From an uncultured Oscillospiraceae bacterium (lineage in GTDB: Bacteria; Bacillota; Clostridia; Oscillospirales; Acutalibacteraceae), in assembly GCA_900540275.1 (NCBI GenBank), contig UQFO01000009.1, positions 19,542-83,541 on the forward strand: 64,000 nt of DNA, in the 5' to 3' direction. The translations under genes and the position numbers were made by a program. Shown one piece after another: positions 25,025 to 34,142 of the stretch; position 1 is the stretch's first letter, and every line of letters begins with the position of its first letter. Below the pieces are notes generated by a model, which saw only the letters and a program-made list of their open reading frames with translations, ran no database searches and was not told the origin of the DNA.

Positions 25025-27553
25025 TTATGATTCCTGTTCCTCAGGGGCCTGTTCTGGCTCATCCGGCTCCGTTGTTTCCGCGGCGCCTTCAACCTCTTCC
25101 GCTTCCGGCTCCTCTTCTTCCTCATGCGGCGCCCTCGCGAGCGTGACAACCTTACTTCCATCCTTTACCTTCATAACGACGACGCCCTTGCTCGGCCTTG
25201 CGCACAGGCGGATGGAATCAGCCTGGATGCGGATAATGATACCGTCGTCGGAAATGATGATGATGTCGTCCTCCAAATCCACGACCTTAATCGCCGCGAC
25301 ATCGCCGTACTTTTTGACATGGTAGTTGGTAATACCTTTACCGCCCCTCGTCTGGAGCCTGTAATCGCCGATTTCAGACAGCCTGCCAAAGCCCGTTTCA
25401 GATACGGTGAGCACGTATGCGTCCGGTCTCAGGGTTGACATGCCGACAACCTCGTCGCCGTCGCGCAGCGTAATGGCCTTCACGCCCCTGGCGCCCCTGC
25501 CCATGGGCCTGACATCCGTCTCTTTAAAGCGGATGGCCATACCCTTTTTCGTCGCTACGAGCATTTCCGCGCTGCCGTCGGTCATCCTGACCCAGGCAAG
25601 CTCGTCGCCCTCGTTGAGCTCCAGCGCGATAATACCGCCCTTTCGCGCCGTATTGTAAGCATTGAGTGAAATGCGTTTGACCAGCCCGCGGCGTGTCACC
25701 ATAATAAGGTATTTGTCTTCATCGAACTGCGGCACGCGAATCATCGACGTAACCCTTTCGTCCCCGCTGATTGGCAGCAGGTTTGCAATGTTCATACCCT
25801 TCGCGGTACGGCTGCCCTCCGGTATTTCGTAGCATTTCAGCCGGTAGACGCGGCCCCTGTTCGTAAAGAAAAGAACATAGTCATGGCTGTTTATAATAAA
25901 CATCTCGCTCGCCGCGTCCTCTTCCCTGCGCGCCATGGCGGATACTCCCCTGCCGCCCCGTCGCTGGGTGTGGTACGTATCGACTGATAAGCGTTTGACA
26001 TAGCCAAAGCTTGTAAGCGTCAGCACGCATTCCTCCTGCGGGATAAGGTCCTCTATATCGACCTCCCCGCTGACCGTCATGATTTCTGTCCTTCTGGGGT
26101 CAGCAAAACGGTTGCGCACGGCAAGCGCCTCGTCTTTGATAATTCCAAGCAGCCTTTCCTGGTTTGCAAGGATATCTTTAAAATCTGCAATTTTTTCGCC
26201 CAAAACGCGCAGCTCTTCCTCTATCTTTCCGCGCTCCATGCCGGTAAGCTGTCCCAGGCGCATCTGGACGATTGCCTGCGTCTGCACATCGTCCAGGCCA
26301 AACCGCTCAGTCAAGCGCTGTTTCGCCGTCGACGTGTCCTTGGAGCTGCGGATGATGGCAATTACCTCGTCAATAAAATCTATCGCAATTTTCAGGCCTT
26401 CCAGAATATGCGCGCGTTCCTCCGCCTTGCGAAGGTCGTACACCGTGCGGCGCGTCACGACGTCAATCTGGAAATCGATGTAATCCTGCAGCATTTCCCT
26501 GAGCGTCAGAACCTTAGGCTCCCCGTTTACAATGGCTAGCATGATTACGCCGAACGTCACCTGCATCTGTGAAAACGAATAAAGCTGGTTTAACACAATC
26601 TGAGGGGACGCGTCGCGTTTGATATCGATTTCTATATGCATGCCTTCCCTGTCGGAATGGTCCTCTACGTTTGAAATGCCCTCGATGCGCTTATCCTTCA
26701 CAAGGTTCGCAATGCTTTCAACGAGCCTTGCCTTATTTACCTGGTAGGGAAGCTCCGTCACAATAATTTTGAAGCGCCCGTTTTTCTGCTCGACAATCTC
26801 CGCGCGCGCGCGGACGATAATCTTACCCCTGCCGGTCGCGTAGGCGGCACGGATGCCGCTGCGCCCCATAATCATGGCGCCCGTCGGGAAATCCGGCCCC
26901 TGGATATGCTGCATAATATCCTCGAGCTGCGCCTCCGGGTTGTCAATCAGGCAGCACATCGCGTCGATAACCTCCCCCATGTTATGCGGGGGGATATTTG
27001 TCGCCATGCCGACCGCGATACCGCTCGAGCCGTTGACAAGCAGGTTCGGGAAACGCGACGGCAGCACGGTCGGCTCCTTGAGCCTATCGTCGAAGTTCGG
27101 CATGAAGTCAACCGTTTCCTTATCGATATCCGTGAGCATTTCGACTGCCATTTTACTCATTTTTGCTTCCGTATAACGGTAAGCGGCGGGCGGGTCTCCG
27201 TCGACCGAGCCGAAGTTTCCGTGGCCGTCTACCAGTGCGTAGCGCATAGAGAAATCCTGCGCCAGCCTGACGAGCGCGTCGTACACGGAAGCGTCGCCGT
27301 GCGGGTGGTAGCTGCCCAGAACCGCGCCGACCGTATCGGCGCACTTCCTGTACGGCTTTTCCGGGCCGAGCCCCTTCTCATACATGGTATATAAAATACG
27401 TCTATGTACGGGTTTCAGTCCGTCGCGGACGTCCGGCAGAGCGCGCGATACGATAACGGACATGGAATAGGCCATAAACGAATCCCGCATCTCATTATTG
27501 ATATCGACATCGATCATCCTGGACTGCGGCATAATGATTTCGTTGTTTTCCAA
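25025..27553 (-). CDS. gyrA: DNA gyrase subunit A
   Basis: Breakage-reunion subunit of DNA gyrase, which introduces negative supercoils. 842 residues. The active-site tyrosine is Y127 in AAYRYTE. The quinolone region reads HPHGDASVYD (84-92): the residue matching E. coli Ser83 is Ala88, and the one matching Asp87 is Asp92. The GyrA box QRRGGRG near 527-533 confirms gyrase rather than topoisomerase IV. The C-terminus is a Glu/Pro-rich acidic tail. Translation starts at a TTG with GAGGGTG upstream. It is separated from gyrB by four unrelated small genes, whereas in many Firmicutes the two are adjacent. Confidence 0.98.
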   Translation of the reverse strand: MENNEIIMPQSRMIDVDINNEMRDSFMAYSMSVIVSRALPDVRDGLKPVHRRILYTMYEKGLGPEKPYRKCADTVGAVLGSYHPHGDASVYDALVRLAQDFSMRYALVDGHGNFGSVDGDPPAAYRYTEAKMSKMAVEMLTDIDKETVDFMPNFDDRLKEPTVLPSRFPNLLVNGSSGIAVGMATNIPPHNMGEVIDAMCCLIDNPEAQLEDIMQHIQGPDFPTGAMIMGRSGIRAAYATGRGKIIVRARAEIVEQKNGRFKIIVTELPYQVNKARLVESIANLVKDKRIEGISNVEDHSDREGMHIEIDIKRDASPQIVLNQLYSFSQMQVTFGVIMLAIVNGEPKVLTLREMLQDYIDFQIDVVTRRTVYDLRKAEERAHILEGLKIAIDFIDEVIAIIRSSKDTSTAKQRLTERFGLDDVQTQAIVQMRLGQLTGMERGKIEEELRVLGEKIADFKDILANQERLLGIIKDEALAVRNRFADPRRTEIMTVSGEVDIEDLIPQEECVLTLTSFGYVKRLSVDTYHTQRRGGRGVSAMARREEDAASEMFIINSHDYVLFFTNRGRVYRLKCYEIPEGSRTAKGMNIANLLPISGDERVTSMIRVPQFDEDKYLIMVTRRGLVKRISLNAYNTARKGGIIALELNEGDELAWVRMTDGSAEMLVATKKGMAIRFKETDVRPMGRGARGVKAITLRDGDEVVGMSTLRPDAYVLTVSETGFGRLSEIGDYRLQTRGGKGITNYHVKKYGDVAAIKVVDLEDDIIIISDDGIIIRIQADSIRLCARPSKGVVVMKVKDGSKVVTLARAPHEEEEEPEAEEVEGAAETTEPDEPEQAPEEQES

Positions 27554-27617
27554 TGAAAGACACCCTCTTCTTCTAATTTGTTGCTTCTTTGGGGTATGAA
27601 TTTATGAAAACGGCTTT

Positions 27618-28160
27618 TTATTTGCCGGTTTTTACGTATTGACCCTTTGGGAGGGACTGCTCAAACACCTGCCGGACTGCGCCTATTTCCTGCTGTGTCA
27701 GCACGCGCTTGGGAATCGCCGCGCCGGATTCGCAAGAGGTATAAACGTAAAAAAGGATATCAGTTTCCACGCATTTCCACATTTGCTCCGGCTGAGCAGT
27801 CAGAGTACATCTATCCGTTTTTATTTCTATTCCCTGCTCGTTTAAAAGAAAAGCAATCGATAATTTTTTATTCTCCATTAATTCATACTGTTTTTTTGCC
27901 CTTTTTTTCACATCTGCCCGTAAAACGTATCCATCATAGTACAGGCAAAACGCAATTCCTAAAACCAATATGAAGATATTGGAAAAGGTCATCCTTGCTT
28001 GCATCGCAATATCCAAAATAGAAGCGAAGATACAGCATAACCCGGTAACGATAAAAAACAGCGAAAGCTTTTTCTGCCGCATCATCCGGGAAAAAATACA
28101 ATATGTCTCGATTACCTCTTCTTCACTCAAAAGATAGCTTACGTTTATCCCATTTGCCAT
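27618..28160 (-). CDS. YcxB-like membrane protein (copy 1)
   Basis: 180 residues. Two membrane segments near the N-terminus (LSLFFIVTGLCCIFASILDIAM and FSNIFILVLGIAFCLYYDGYVL), then a cytoplasmic beta-rich domain (SIAFLLNEQGIEIKTDRCTLT, ETDILFYVYTS, IPKRVLTQQEIGAVRQVF) of the YcxB C-terminal type. The pattern is membrane pair, then PH-like fold ending in an IPKR...L element. Function of the family is unknown. It lies in a run of four minus-strand genes between gyrB and gyrA. Confidence 0.6.
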   Translation of the reverse strand: MANGINVSYLLSEEEVIETYCIFSRMMRQKKLSLFFIVTGLCCIFASILDIAMQARMTFSNIFILVLGIAFCLYYDGYVLRADVKKRAKKQYELMENKKLSIAFLLNEQGIEIKTDRCTLTAQPEQMWKCVETDILFYVYTSCESGAAIPKRVLTQQEIGAVRQVFEQSLPKGQYVKTGK

Positions 28161-28176
28161 AGAGTTTTCCCCCTGA

Positions 28177-28749
28177 TTATGCCGCGGTTATAAATTTTTC
28201 CACGTAAATTTCCTTTAAATAATCCCGCAGCATAGCGGCCTGTTCCTGGGTACACCGCTTTTTATTGATAATTGTAAACCTGCCGTCTTTCCGCTTGAAA
28301 ACAAAGAACCCGTTATCCTCCAGGCACTCTGTTACATCCGTACGGTATATCTTCATATATTCGTGCTCGCTCTTCAATTCAAAATATTCCTTATAGAAAG
28401 CCCACGACTTTTCTTCTCCAATATAAAACGCCGTATCATATACCTTTTTCATTCTTTCCATATAATTTTCCGGCAGGAGAATCAAAAACAAAAAGGAAAA
28501 AAGAATAAGAAGCACCACCATCAGCATAGAAAACACAGGAAAAACCGTCACCTGGCGTGCCAGAAGGCTCCATACAATCTGTAAAAATAATATTCCTGCA
28601 AGCACTGCAAGGCAAATTCCACCGGTTTTTTTCTTTTTGCCGGATAATAAGTAACGGTAAGCTGTTTTCTGCGCGCTTAGATATTCCTCTTCGCTTAAGG
28701 CTTGGTTTTCCAGCACCAGAAACGGCTTGCTGCTATCCTCTATATACAT
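28177..28749 (-). CDS. YcxB-like membrane protein (copy 2)
   Basis: 190 residues with the same plan as its neighbours: N-terminal soluble segment, two membrane segments (ICLAVLAGILFLQIVWSLL and FSMLMVVLLILFSFLFLILL), and a C-terminal domain (FYIGEEKSWAFYKEYFELKSE, FFVFKRKDGRFTIINKKRCT). GGGGGAT precedes the ATG. The C-terminal Lys-Lys-Arg stretch takes the place of IPKR. Sequence identity to the other copies is low, so the family call is tentative. Sixteen bases separate it from the following copy, which suggests one transcript. Confidence 0.55.
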   Translation of the reverse strand: MYIEDSSKPFLVLENQALSEEEYLSAQKTAYRYLLSGKKKKTGGICLAVLAGILFLQIVWSLLARQVTVFPVFSMLMVVLLILFSFLFLILLPENYMERMKKVYDTAFYIGEEKSWAFYKEYFELKSEHEYMKIYRTDVTECLEDNGFFVFKRKDGRFTIINKKRCTQEQAAMLRDYLKEIYVEKFITAA

Positions 28750-28751
28750 TT

Positions 28752-29171
28752 TTATCCCCCGATTGCATTTTGGATGGCCTCAAAAATCCCTGGCATTTCC
28801 TTTTTTATGTTGACGGGGCGGAAGGTATTTGAGCTTACAAAGCCATGGCAAGTGCTGCCCACAGAAAGCAGCTTTTCGTCCTTATCCCGTTTAACGCTGT
28901 ATTCAAATACGATGCGCGCCGCCGTAATTTTACTCACCCAGGTTTCCACCGTCAGCTCGTCCTCATAGTATGCGGGCAGATAATATTTACAGTTAAGCTC
29001 TGTCAGCGGGGTCATTACACCCGTTTCCTCCATAATGGAATACGGCATGCCCATGTGTTTCATAAAATCAGTTCTTCCGATTTCAAACCAGATGGGATAG
29101 ACCGAATGATGTACAATCCCCATTTTGTCTGTCTCGGCATACCGTACCGTAATGCTGCTTTTCGTCTTCAT
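28752..29171 (-). CDS. acyl-CoA thioesterase, hotdog fold (YbgC/FadM type)
   Basis: 139 residues. The start SSITVRYAETDKMGIVHHSVYPIWFEIGR carries the D-x-x-G-I-V-H/Y catalytic motif of the 4HBT thioesterases, with Asp then HH. The rest follows the hotdog pattern (NCKYYLPAYYEDELTVETWV, ARIVFEYSVKRD, STCHGFVSS). It hydrolyses short acyl-CoA or acyl-protein thioesters; the substrate is not clear. ATG at 29171 is preferred over the GTG at 29180 because GGTGG forms the ribosome site. The stop is two bases before the next gene. Confidence 0.82.
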   Translation of the reverse strand: MKTKSSITVRYAETDKMGIVHHSVYPIWFEIGRTDFMKHMGMPYSIMEETGVMTPLTELNCKYYLPAYYEDELTVETWVSKITAARIVFEYSVKRDKDEKLLSVGSTCHGFVSSNTFRPVNIKKEMPGIFEAIQNAIGG

Positions 29172-29210
29172 TTTGACCACCGGCGTTTCATAAGATTACA
29201 GAAAAATCCT

Positions 29211-29795
29211 TTACTTTTCGTAAGGTCTCGTCCCCTTTTTCACAATGCTTTTGATTTTGGGAAGCATTCCTCCGGAAACAGCGCGTTCCGGAATTGCAAA
29301 CAGCTGGCCGTTTTCCGTGTGGAAAATCATCAGGCTGCCCTTCTGCGAAAGCCTGCTTGTCTTGTCAAGCGGGATTTCCCACGTTGAGTTCTCTCCTGTA
29401 ATTTCTATCATATCTTCCCGCACCTTGGCGCGGATAATATTTCCCTTTGCGTTTTCCTTTGCGAGCCTTCTCAGCTGTACATAGGGAACAATCCAGATTG
29501 CCGCGATGACCAGCAGGCAAATAACGGAAAAAATCAACCAGTTGTAATTCTGGCCGAAAATATAGGAAATAAAGAAACCCGCCGCCGCGATTGCCATTAA
29601 AACGGTATAAAGCACAGCCCTTTTTCCGCTGGTTTTAAAAATTCCCGCGTTTTTCAGGCAGGTATACGCTTCATCTACCGTCAATGAAAAAGACAACTCT
29701 TCGCAAAACGGTTCATTTTCCCCATAAGAGGCGTTTTCCCGCCGCGTTTCTTCCGCCGGCTGCCCGCAGTCAAGCTCAGATTCATAATCATTCAC
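29211..29795 (-). CDS. YcxB-like membrane protein (copy 3)
   Basis: 194 residues. An acidic N-terminal tail of ~45 residues is followed by two membrane segments (AVLYTVLMAIAAAGFFISYIFG and WLIFSVICLLVIAAIWIVPYV) and a C-terminal domain of the YcxB kind: REDMIEITGENSTWEIPLDKTSRL, MIFHTENGQLFAIPERAVS. The FAIPERA element is the best match to the family. The GTG at 29795 is used because AGGAGG is eight bases upstream; the earlier GTG overlaps it. First gene after gyrB on this strand. Confidence 0.6.
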   Translation of the reverse strand: MNDYESELDCGQPAEETRRENASYGENEPFCEELSFSLTVDEAYTCLKNAGIFKTSGKRAVLYTVLMAIAAAGFFISYIFGQNYNWLIFSVICLLVIAAIWIVPYVQLRRLAKENAKGNIIRAKVREDMIEITGENSTWEIPLDKTSRLSQKGSLMIFHTENGQLFAIPERAVSGGMLPKIKSIVKKGTRPYEK

Positions 29796-29832
29796 GGCCG
29801 TCACCTCCTGTCAACAGATTTCATCAAATCAT

Positions 29833-31776
29833 TTAAATATCGAGGTTCTGCACATATTTCGCGTGCCGCTCGATAAAATCCCTTCTGGGTTCCACCTTGT
29901 CACCCATCAAAATTGTAAAGATTTCATCCGCCTTTTCCGCGTCGGACAGCTCCACGCGCAGCATTGTCCTGGAATCCGGGTTCATCGTCGTCTCCCAAAG
30001 CTGCTCAGAGTCCATTTCACCAAGGCCCTTATACCGCTGAATATCGGATTTTCCCTCGATGGTGGCCAAAATCGCGTCGCGCTCCTCATCCGAGTATGCA
30101 TACAGGTGCTCTTTTCCCTTTGTTATCCTGTAAAGGGGCGGCTGTGCTATATAAACATGGCCTTCGTCAACAAGCGGCCTCATAAAACGGAAGAAAAAAG
30201 TAAGCAGAAGCGTACGGATATGCGAGCCGTCGACGTCGGCATCCGCCATAATGATGACCTTGCCGTAGCGCAGCTTCGTTAAATCGAATTCATCCCCGAT
30301 TCCACAGCCGAGCGCCGTAATGACAGGCATCAGCTTATCGTTTCCGTAAACCTTATCGAGCCTTGCTTTTTCTACATTGAGCATTTTACCCCAAAGCGGC
30401 AGAATCGCCTGGAACCGCCTGTCTCTCCCGCCCTTGGCGGAGCCGCCTGCGGAATCTCCCTCGACGATATAAATTTCTGTCTCTTCCGGGTCCCTGGACT
30501 GGCAGTCGGCTAGCTTGCCCGGGAGCGCCGCCGATTCCATAGCGGATTTTCTCCTGACAAGGTCCTTTGCTTTTCTTGCCGCCTCGCGCGCGCGGGACGC
30601 GGCGAGCGCCTTTTCAAAGATTGCCTTTGCCGTCGCGGGATTTTCCTCCAGGAACGTCTTTAGCTTGTCGCTTATCAGCTTATCGACTATTGTCCTGATT
30701 TCCGTATTGCCTAGCTTTGCCTTCGTCTGCCCTTCGAACTGGGCCTCCTTGAGCTTAACGCTGATGATTGCCGTCAGGCCCTCACGCACGTCCTCACCGC
30801 TCAGGCTCTTGTCGTTGTCCTTTAAAATATTGAACTTCCTTGCGTAATCGTTCATCACCCTGGTCAGCGCGCGCTTGAAGCCTTCCTCATGCGTACCGCC
30901 GTCCGTCGTGTGAATATTATTGGCAAAGGATAGGATACATTCGTTATAGCTTTCGTTATACTGCATCGCAATTTCGACTGCGGAGGTATCATCCGGGGCG
31001 CTTGCCGCGAAATAAATGACCTCGGGATGTACCAAATCGAGCGATTTTTTCTTATGGATATACTCCACAAAGCTTGCGACGCCGCCCTCGTAGAGGAAAT
31101 TATCCTGCTTGATATCGTCGCAGTCACGCTCGTCGCGCAGCTCGATATGTATACCCGCGTTTAAAAACGCCTGCTCGCGGAGGCGTGTTTCAAGCACCTC
31201 AAAATCGTATGCGTCTGTCTCTGAAAAAATTTCAGGGTCGGCCTTAAAGACGACCTCTGTACCTTTGGTTTCTCCCTTTCCGATAACCTCCAGGTCGGTA
31301 ACGATTTGCCCGCGCTCATAGCGCTGGAAATATATATTTTCCCCATCGCAGACCTTTACCTCCAGCCATTCGGACAATGCGTTTACGACGGACGCGCCGA
31401 CACCGTGCAGGCCGCCCGATACTTTATATCCGCCGCCGCCGAATTTGCCGCCCGCATGCAGGACGGTAAAGACGACCGTAACGGCGGGAATCCCCATTTT
31501 CTGGTTGATGCCGACGGGTATACCGCGTCCGTTGTCGTACACGCGGATGATATTGCCCGGCAGGATACTGACGTCGATTTTTGTACAGTAGCCCGCGAGC
31601 GCCTCGTCGATTGCGTTATCCACAATCTCATATACCAGATGGTGCAGGCCGCGCGGCCCTGTTGAACCGATATACATGCCCGGGCGTTTTCTTACCGCCT
31701 CCAGGCCTTCCAGCACCTGTATTTCGTCGGCGCCGTACTCACTGTCGGTTTTCGTGATTTCTAAATTATTATCCAA
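29833..31776 (-). CDS. gyrB: DNA gyrase subunit B
   Basis: ATPase subunit of gyrase; 647 residues. GHKL ATPase motifs are present: YEIVDNAIDEALAGY, VYDNGRGIPVG, VSGGLHGVGASVVNAL. The Toprim domain has EGDSAGGSAKGGRDRRFQA and the metal-binding DADVDGSHIRTLL; the C-terminus QRYKGLGEMDSEQLWETTM is classic. LPLWGKMLNVEKA has Trp where many bacteria have Arg in the quinolone-binding segment. The TTG at 31776 has AGGAGG nine bases upstream, while the TTG at 31785 touches it, so I use 31776. Confidence 0.97.
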   Translation of the reverse strand: MDNNLEITKTDSEYGADEIQVLEGLEAVRKRPGMYIGSTGPRGLHHLVYEIVDNAIDEALAGYCTKIDVSILPGNIIRVYDNGRGIPVGINQKMGIPAVTVVFTVLHAGGKFGGGGYKVSGGLHGVGASVVNALSEWLEVKVCDGENIYFQRYERGQIVTDLEVIGKGETKGTEVVFKADPEIFSETDAYDFEVLETRLREQAFLNAGIHIELRDERDCDDIKQDNFLYEGGVASFVEYIHKKKSLDLVHPEVIYFAASAPDDTSAVEIAMQYNESYNECILSFANNIHTTDGGTHEEGFKRALTRVMNDYARKFNILKDNDKSLSGEDVREGLTAIISVKLKEAQFEGQTKAKLGNTEIRTIVDKLISDKLKTFLEENPATAKAIFEKALAASRAREAARKAKDLVRRKSAMESAALPGKLADCQSRDPEETEIYIVEGDSAGGSAKGGRDRRFQAILPLWGKMLNVEKARLDKVYGNDKLMPVITALGCGIGDEFDLTKLRYGKVIIMADADVDGSHIRTLLLTFFFRFMRPLVDEGHVYIAQPPLYRITKGKEHLYAYSDEERDAILATIEGKSDIQRYKGLGEMDSEQLWETTMNPDSRTMLRVELSDAEKADEIFTILMGDKVEPRRDFIERHAKYVQNLDI

Positions 31777-31815
31777 AGGAAACAACCTCCTCTAATCATA
31801 CAAAACGAATCGCGC

Positions 31816-32136
31816 TTATTTTTTCTCCAGTTTTTTATACCGCACGGTATATGGGAACATTGGGATAGTGAGCGCAAGCAGAAAGGCGGTAACGCCCAGG
31901 CAAACCCATACCGTTATATTTTCAAATAAATTAAGGCAAATAAGGTTAACCGCTACCAATACTGCGGCGGCGGCAAGCAGCAGCAGCGCGCGGCCTTTTT
32001 TATAAGATACCTTGAATTTCTTCCCGCAGTTATGGCAGGCGATTTCTTCTTTATGCGTATTCTCCCTCACCTGCCTGTAATGGTAAACCGCGTGGCAGTA
32101 CGGACACAGCGGAAGCTTCAACATCCCTTTACACAT
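31816..32136 (-). CDS. zinc-finger membrane protein, TIGR04104-like
   Basis: 106 residues. An N-terminal zinc ribbon (CPYCHAVYHYRQVRENTHKEEIACHNCGKKFKV, broken here by motif: CPYC at 11-14 and CHNC at about 33-36) precedes two membrane segments (ALLLLAAAAVLVAVNLICL and WVCLGVTAFLLALTIPMF). This layout matches the TIGR04104 putative zinc-finger family. The start is uncertain: two ATGs four codons apart, neither with a good ribosome site. It follows the other zinc-ribbon gene by eight bases. Confidence 0.6.
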   Translation of the reverse strand: MCKGMLKLPLCPYCHAVYHYRQVRENTHKEEIACHNCGKKFKVSYKKGRALLLLAAAAVLVAVNLICLNLFENITVWVCLGVTAFLLALTIPMFPYTVRYKKLEKK

Positions 32137-32144
32137 CCCAGCTT

Positions 32145-32678
32145 TTACTTTTTGATTCCGTTGGAAAACTCAGAAATATCCAGGTAATCCTCCTCCGCGG
32201 TATTTCCTTCCTTTACAGCGGGAATTACTTTCGTAGCTCCGCCGTCCATATCGTCGTCGATTAATAAAAATTCACCGCTGACCTGTGAAACGTTCGGAAG
32301 TACCTTCGTCGACCCGCTCGCAGGCGTAGGATAATAAAACCCGCCGTCCTTTTTTTCTTTTTCCGGTTTTGCTGAAGAAGTAGTCTTAAGCGGGACCAAC
32401 CGGTAAAAAAGCGGTGTACAGGCATAAAATACAAGGAAGGGCAGAAATACCCACAGCATACCCCACAGGTTCGTATAATCCCCTATAACCAGCCAAACCG
32501 CCAAGATAACAGCCGATACGGCTATCGCGGCGATAATTGCCGCGCGCAGGGCCTTAACAAAATATATCGTCGCATTTCTTCCGCATTTTTTACAGGTATG
32601 CTCTCCCTTTTCTTTTTCCATAATTGCGGTCACATAAGAAACCTTCTGTCCGCAGTAAGGGCATTTTTTTTCTTTCAT
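32145..32678 (-). CDS. zinc-ribbon membrane protein with cytoplasmic tail
   Basis: 177 residues. CPYCGQK and CKKCGRN make a zinc ribbon in the first 35 residues, two membrane segments follow (ALRAAIIAAIAVSAVILAVWLVI and LWGMLWVFLPFLVFYACTPLFY), and the C-terminal ~90 residues are hydrophilic with the repeat STKVLPNV / ATKVIPAV, which could be short docking motifs. ATG at 32678 follows GGGACGGG; the frame is open to a GTG at 32720. Not a recognised family. It sits inside the recF-gyrB operon. Confidence 0.55.
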   Translation of the reverse strand: MKEKKCPYCGQKVSYVTAIMEKEKGEHTCKKCGRNATIYFVKALRAAIIAAIAVSAVILAVWLVIGDYTNLWGMLWVFLPFLVFYACTPLFYRLVPLKTTSSAKPEKEKKDGGFYYPTPASGSTKVLPNVSQVSGEFLLIDDDMDGGATKVIPAVKEGNTAEEDYLDISEFSNGIKK

Positions 32679-32746
32679 ATCCCGTCCCTGGCCTTTCCTG
32701 ATGAAATTGAAGTTTTCCACATAATCTCTGATATATTGTGGAAAAC

Positions 32747-33010
32747 TTACTCCGGAAGAATTTTTCTTCTCTTTAAGAGTGTTGCCGTTGAAAGCTGGCT
32801 GATATACACGGAACTCTTCTTTTTTCTTTTGCTTTTACATAAAATAAAGGATTTTGGCAGCTCGTACGTTACATTGACGACACAGCCGCCCTTTTCCGAT
32901 TTTGTCAGGAAGTTCCTTGTATGCTTCGATACTGTCGTAATATCGAGATCAAAAATCCCTATAATATCCTTTGTCCTGACCACCGTATCCTGTCCGAGAT
33001 GCAAATACAT
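32747..33010 (-). CDS. remB: RemB-like DUF370 regulator
   Basis: 87 residues. The start MYLHLGQDTVVRTKDIIGIF followed by DLDITTVSKHTRNFL is the DUF370/YaaB pattern. The paralogue RemA is a DNA-binding biofilm regulator in Bacillus; the role of RemB is less clear. It begins four bases after recF, the usual Firmicutes position between recF and gyrB. The tail is rich in Lys and Ser (CKSKRKKKSSVYIS). Confidence 0.88.
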   Translation of the reverse strand: MYLHLGQDTVVRTKDIIGIFDLDITTVSKHTRNFLTKSEKGGCVVNVTYELPKSFILCKSKRKKKSSVYISQLSTATLLKRRKILPE

Positions 33011-33014
33011 TGCT

Positions 33015-34142
33015 TCACCCTATTTTTTTCTCTTCTTTTTTCATTTCTTCCACCGCGCCGTCCTTAATATAAAAAACCCTGCCGCAGTGCAGATGGCCAA
33101 CAGCCGTTACGTCGCAGCAGGTTATAAAAACCTGCCAGCCGGCCGTTTTATTGAGCAGAAAATTCTGCCTCGATAAATCGAGCTCGCTTAACACATCATC
33201 GAGCAGTATGACTGGCTTTTCTCCCGTCAGCTCCTTTAAGATACCGGCTTCCGACAGCTTGAGCGACAAAACAGCGCTTCTCTGTTGTCCTTGCGAAGCA
33301 TATATGCGCGCCTTCATCCCATTGATTAAAATATCGAGGTCATCCCTATGCGGGCCGTAATTTGTACATCCGGTATAAATATCCTCTTTCCTTGATTTCT
33401 CAAGCGCTTTCTTAATTTTTTCTGTCAGCTCCGGAATCCCGTCGCTTTCGAGCGCTCCATATCCCGATTGATATGAAATAACAAGCGCTTCCTTTTCTTC
33501 GGATATCCCCCGGTGGAACTCATATGCTTTCCTTTTGAGCAGTCCGGTATATTTCAAGCGCTCCTCTGCCAGCATCCCGCCGGTAACAGAGAGCTTTTCG
33601 TCCCAGATATCGAGCGTATCAAGCAGTTCCCTGTGACGGGGAATATCCTTAAGCAGCGCGTTGCGTTGGTTGAGAATTTTATTGTATCTGGAAAAAAGCA
33701 TGGCATACCGCGGCTTTAGCCGGCACAGCGCCCCATCCAAAAACTTTCTCCGTTCAGACGGCCCATTTTTTACAAGCGTCATATGCTCCGGAGAAAAAAC
33801 GACAGAAGTACATTTTCCTATTAATTCCGACGGAGAATTTTTTTTCACGCCGTTTAAAAACGCTTCCCTTTTATTAGGCAGAATATTAATTCTTACCTCC
33901 TGGATTCGGTCCTCCGCATAAAAATGCAGGGAGCTGCAGGCATAATCGCTTTCAAAGCCTATCAGCTCGCTGTCCTTTGCCCCGCGAAAGGAGCGAACGC
34001 CGTTGAACATCCAGATACATTCCAGAAGATTGGTCTTTCCCTGCGCGTTATCCCCATAGATGACATTGATTCCATCAGAAACAGTCACCGTATTATCCTT
34101 TAAATTGCGGAAGCCATGAAAGGAAAGCTCCTTGATTATCAC
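33015..34142 (-). CDS. recF: DNA replication and repair protein RecF
   Basis: SMC-like ATPase that helps load RecA at single-strand gaps. 375 residues. Walker A is GDNAQGKTNLLE near the N-terminus, the signature segment is YASQGQQRSAVLSLKLSEA and Walker B is PVILLDDVLSELD. The GTG at 34142 is used: AGAGGTG lies eight bases before it, and its GTGA overlaps the stop of rlbA, giving the usual RecF start IIKELSFHGFRNL. An earlier in-frame GTG at 34151 lies too near that ribosome site. Confidence 0.96.
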   Translation of the reverse strand: MIIKELSFHGFRNLKDNTVTVSDGINVIYGDNAQGKTNLLECIWMFNGVRSFRGAKDSELIGFESDYACSSLHFYAEDRIQEVRINILPNKREAFLNGVKKNSPSELIGKCTSVVFSPEHMTLVKNGPSERRKFLDGALCRLKPRYAMLFSRYNKILNQRNALLKDIPRHRELLDTLDIWDEKLSVTGGMLAEERLKYTGLLKRKAYEFHRGISEEKEALVISYQSGYGALESDGIPELTEKIKKALEKSRKEDIYTGCTNYGPHRDDLDILINGMKARIYASQGQQRSAVLSLKLSEAGILKELTGEKPVILLDDVLSELDLSRQNFLLNKTAGWQVFITCCDVTAVGHLHCGRVFYIKDGAVEEMKKEEKKIG

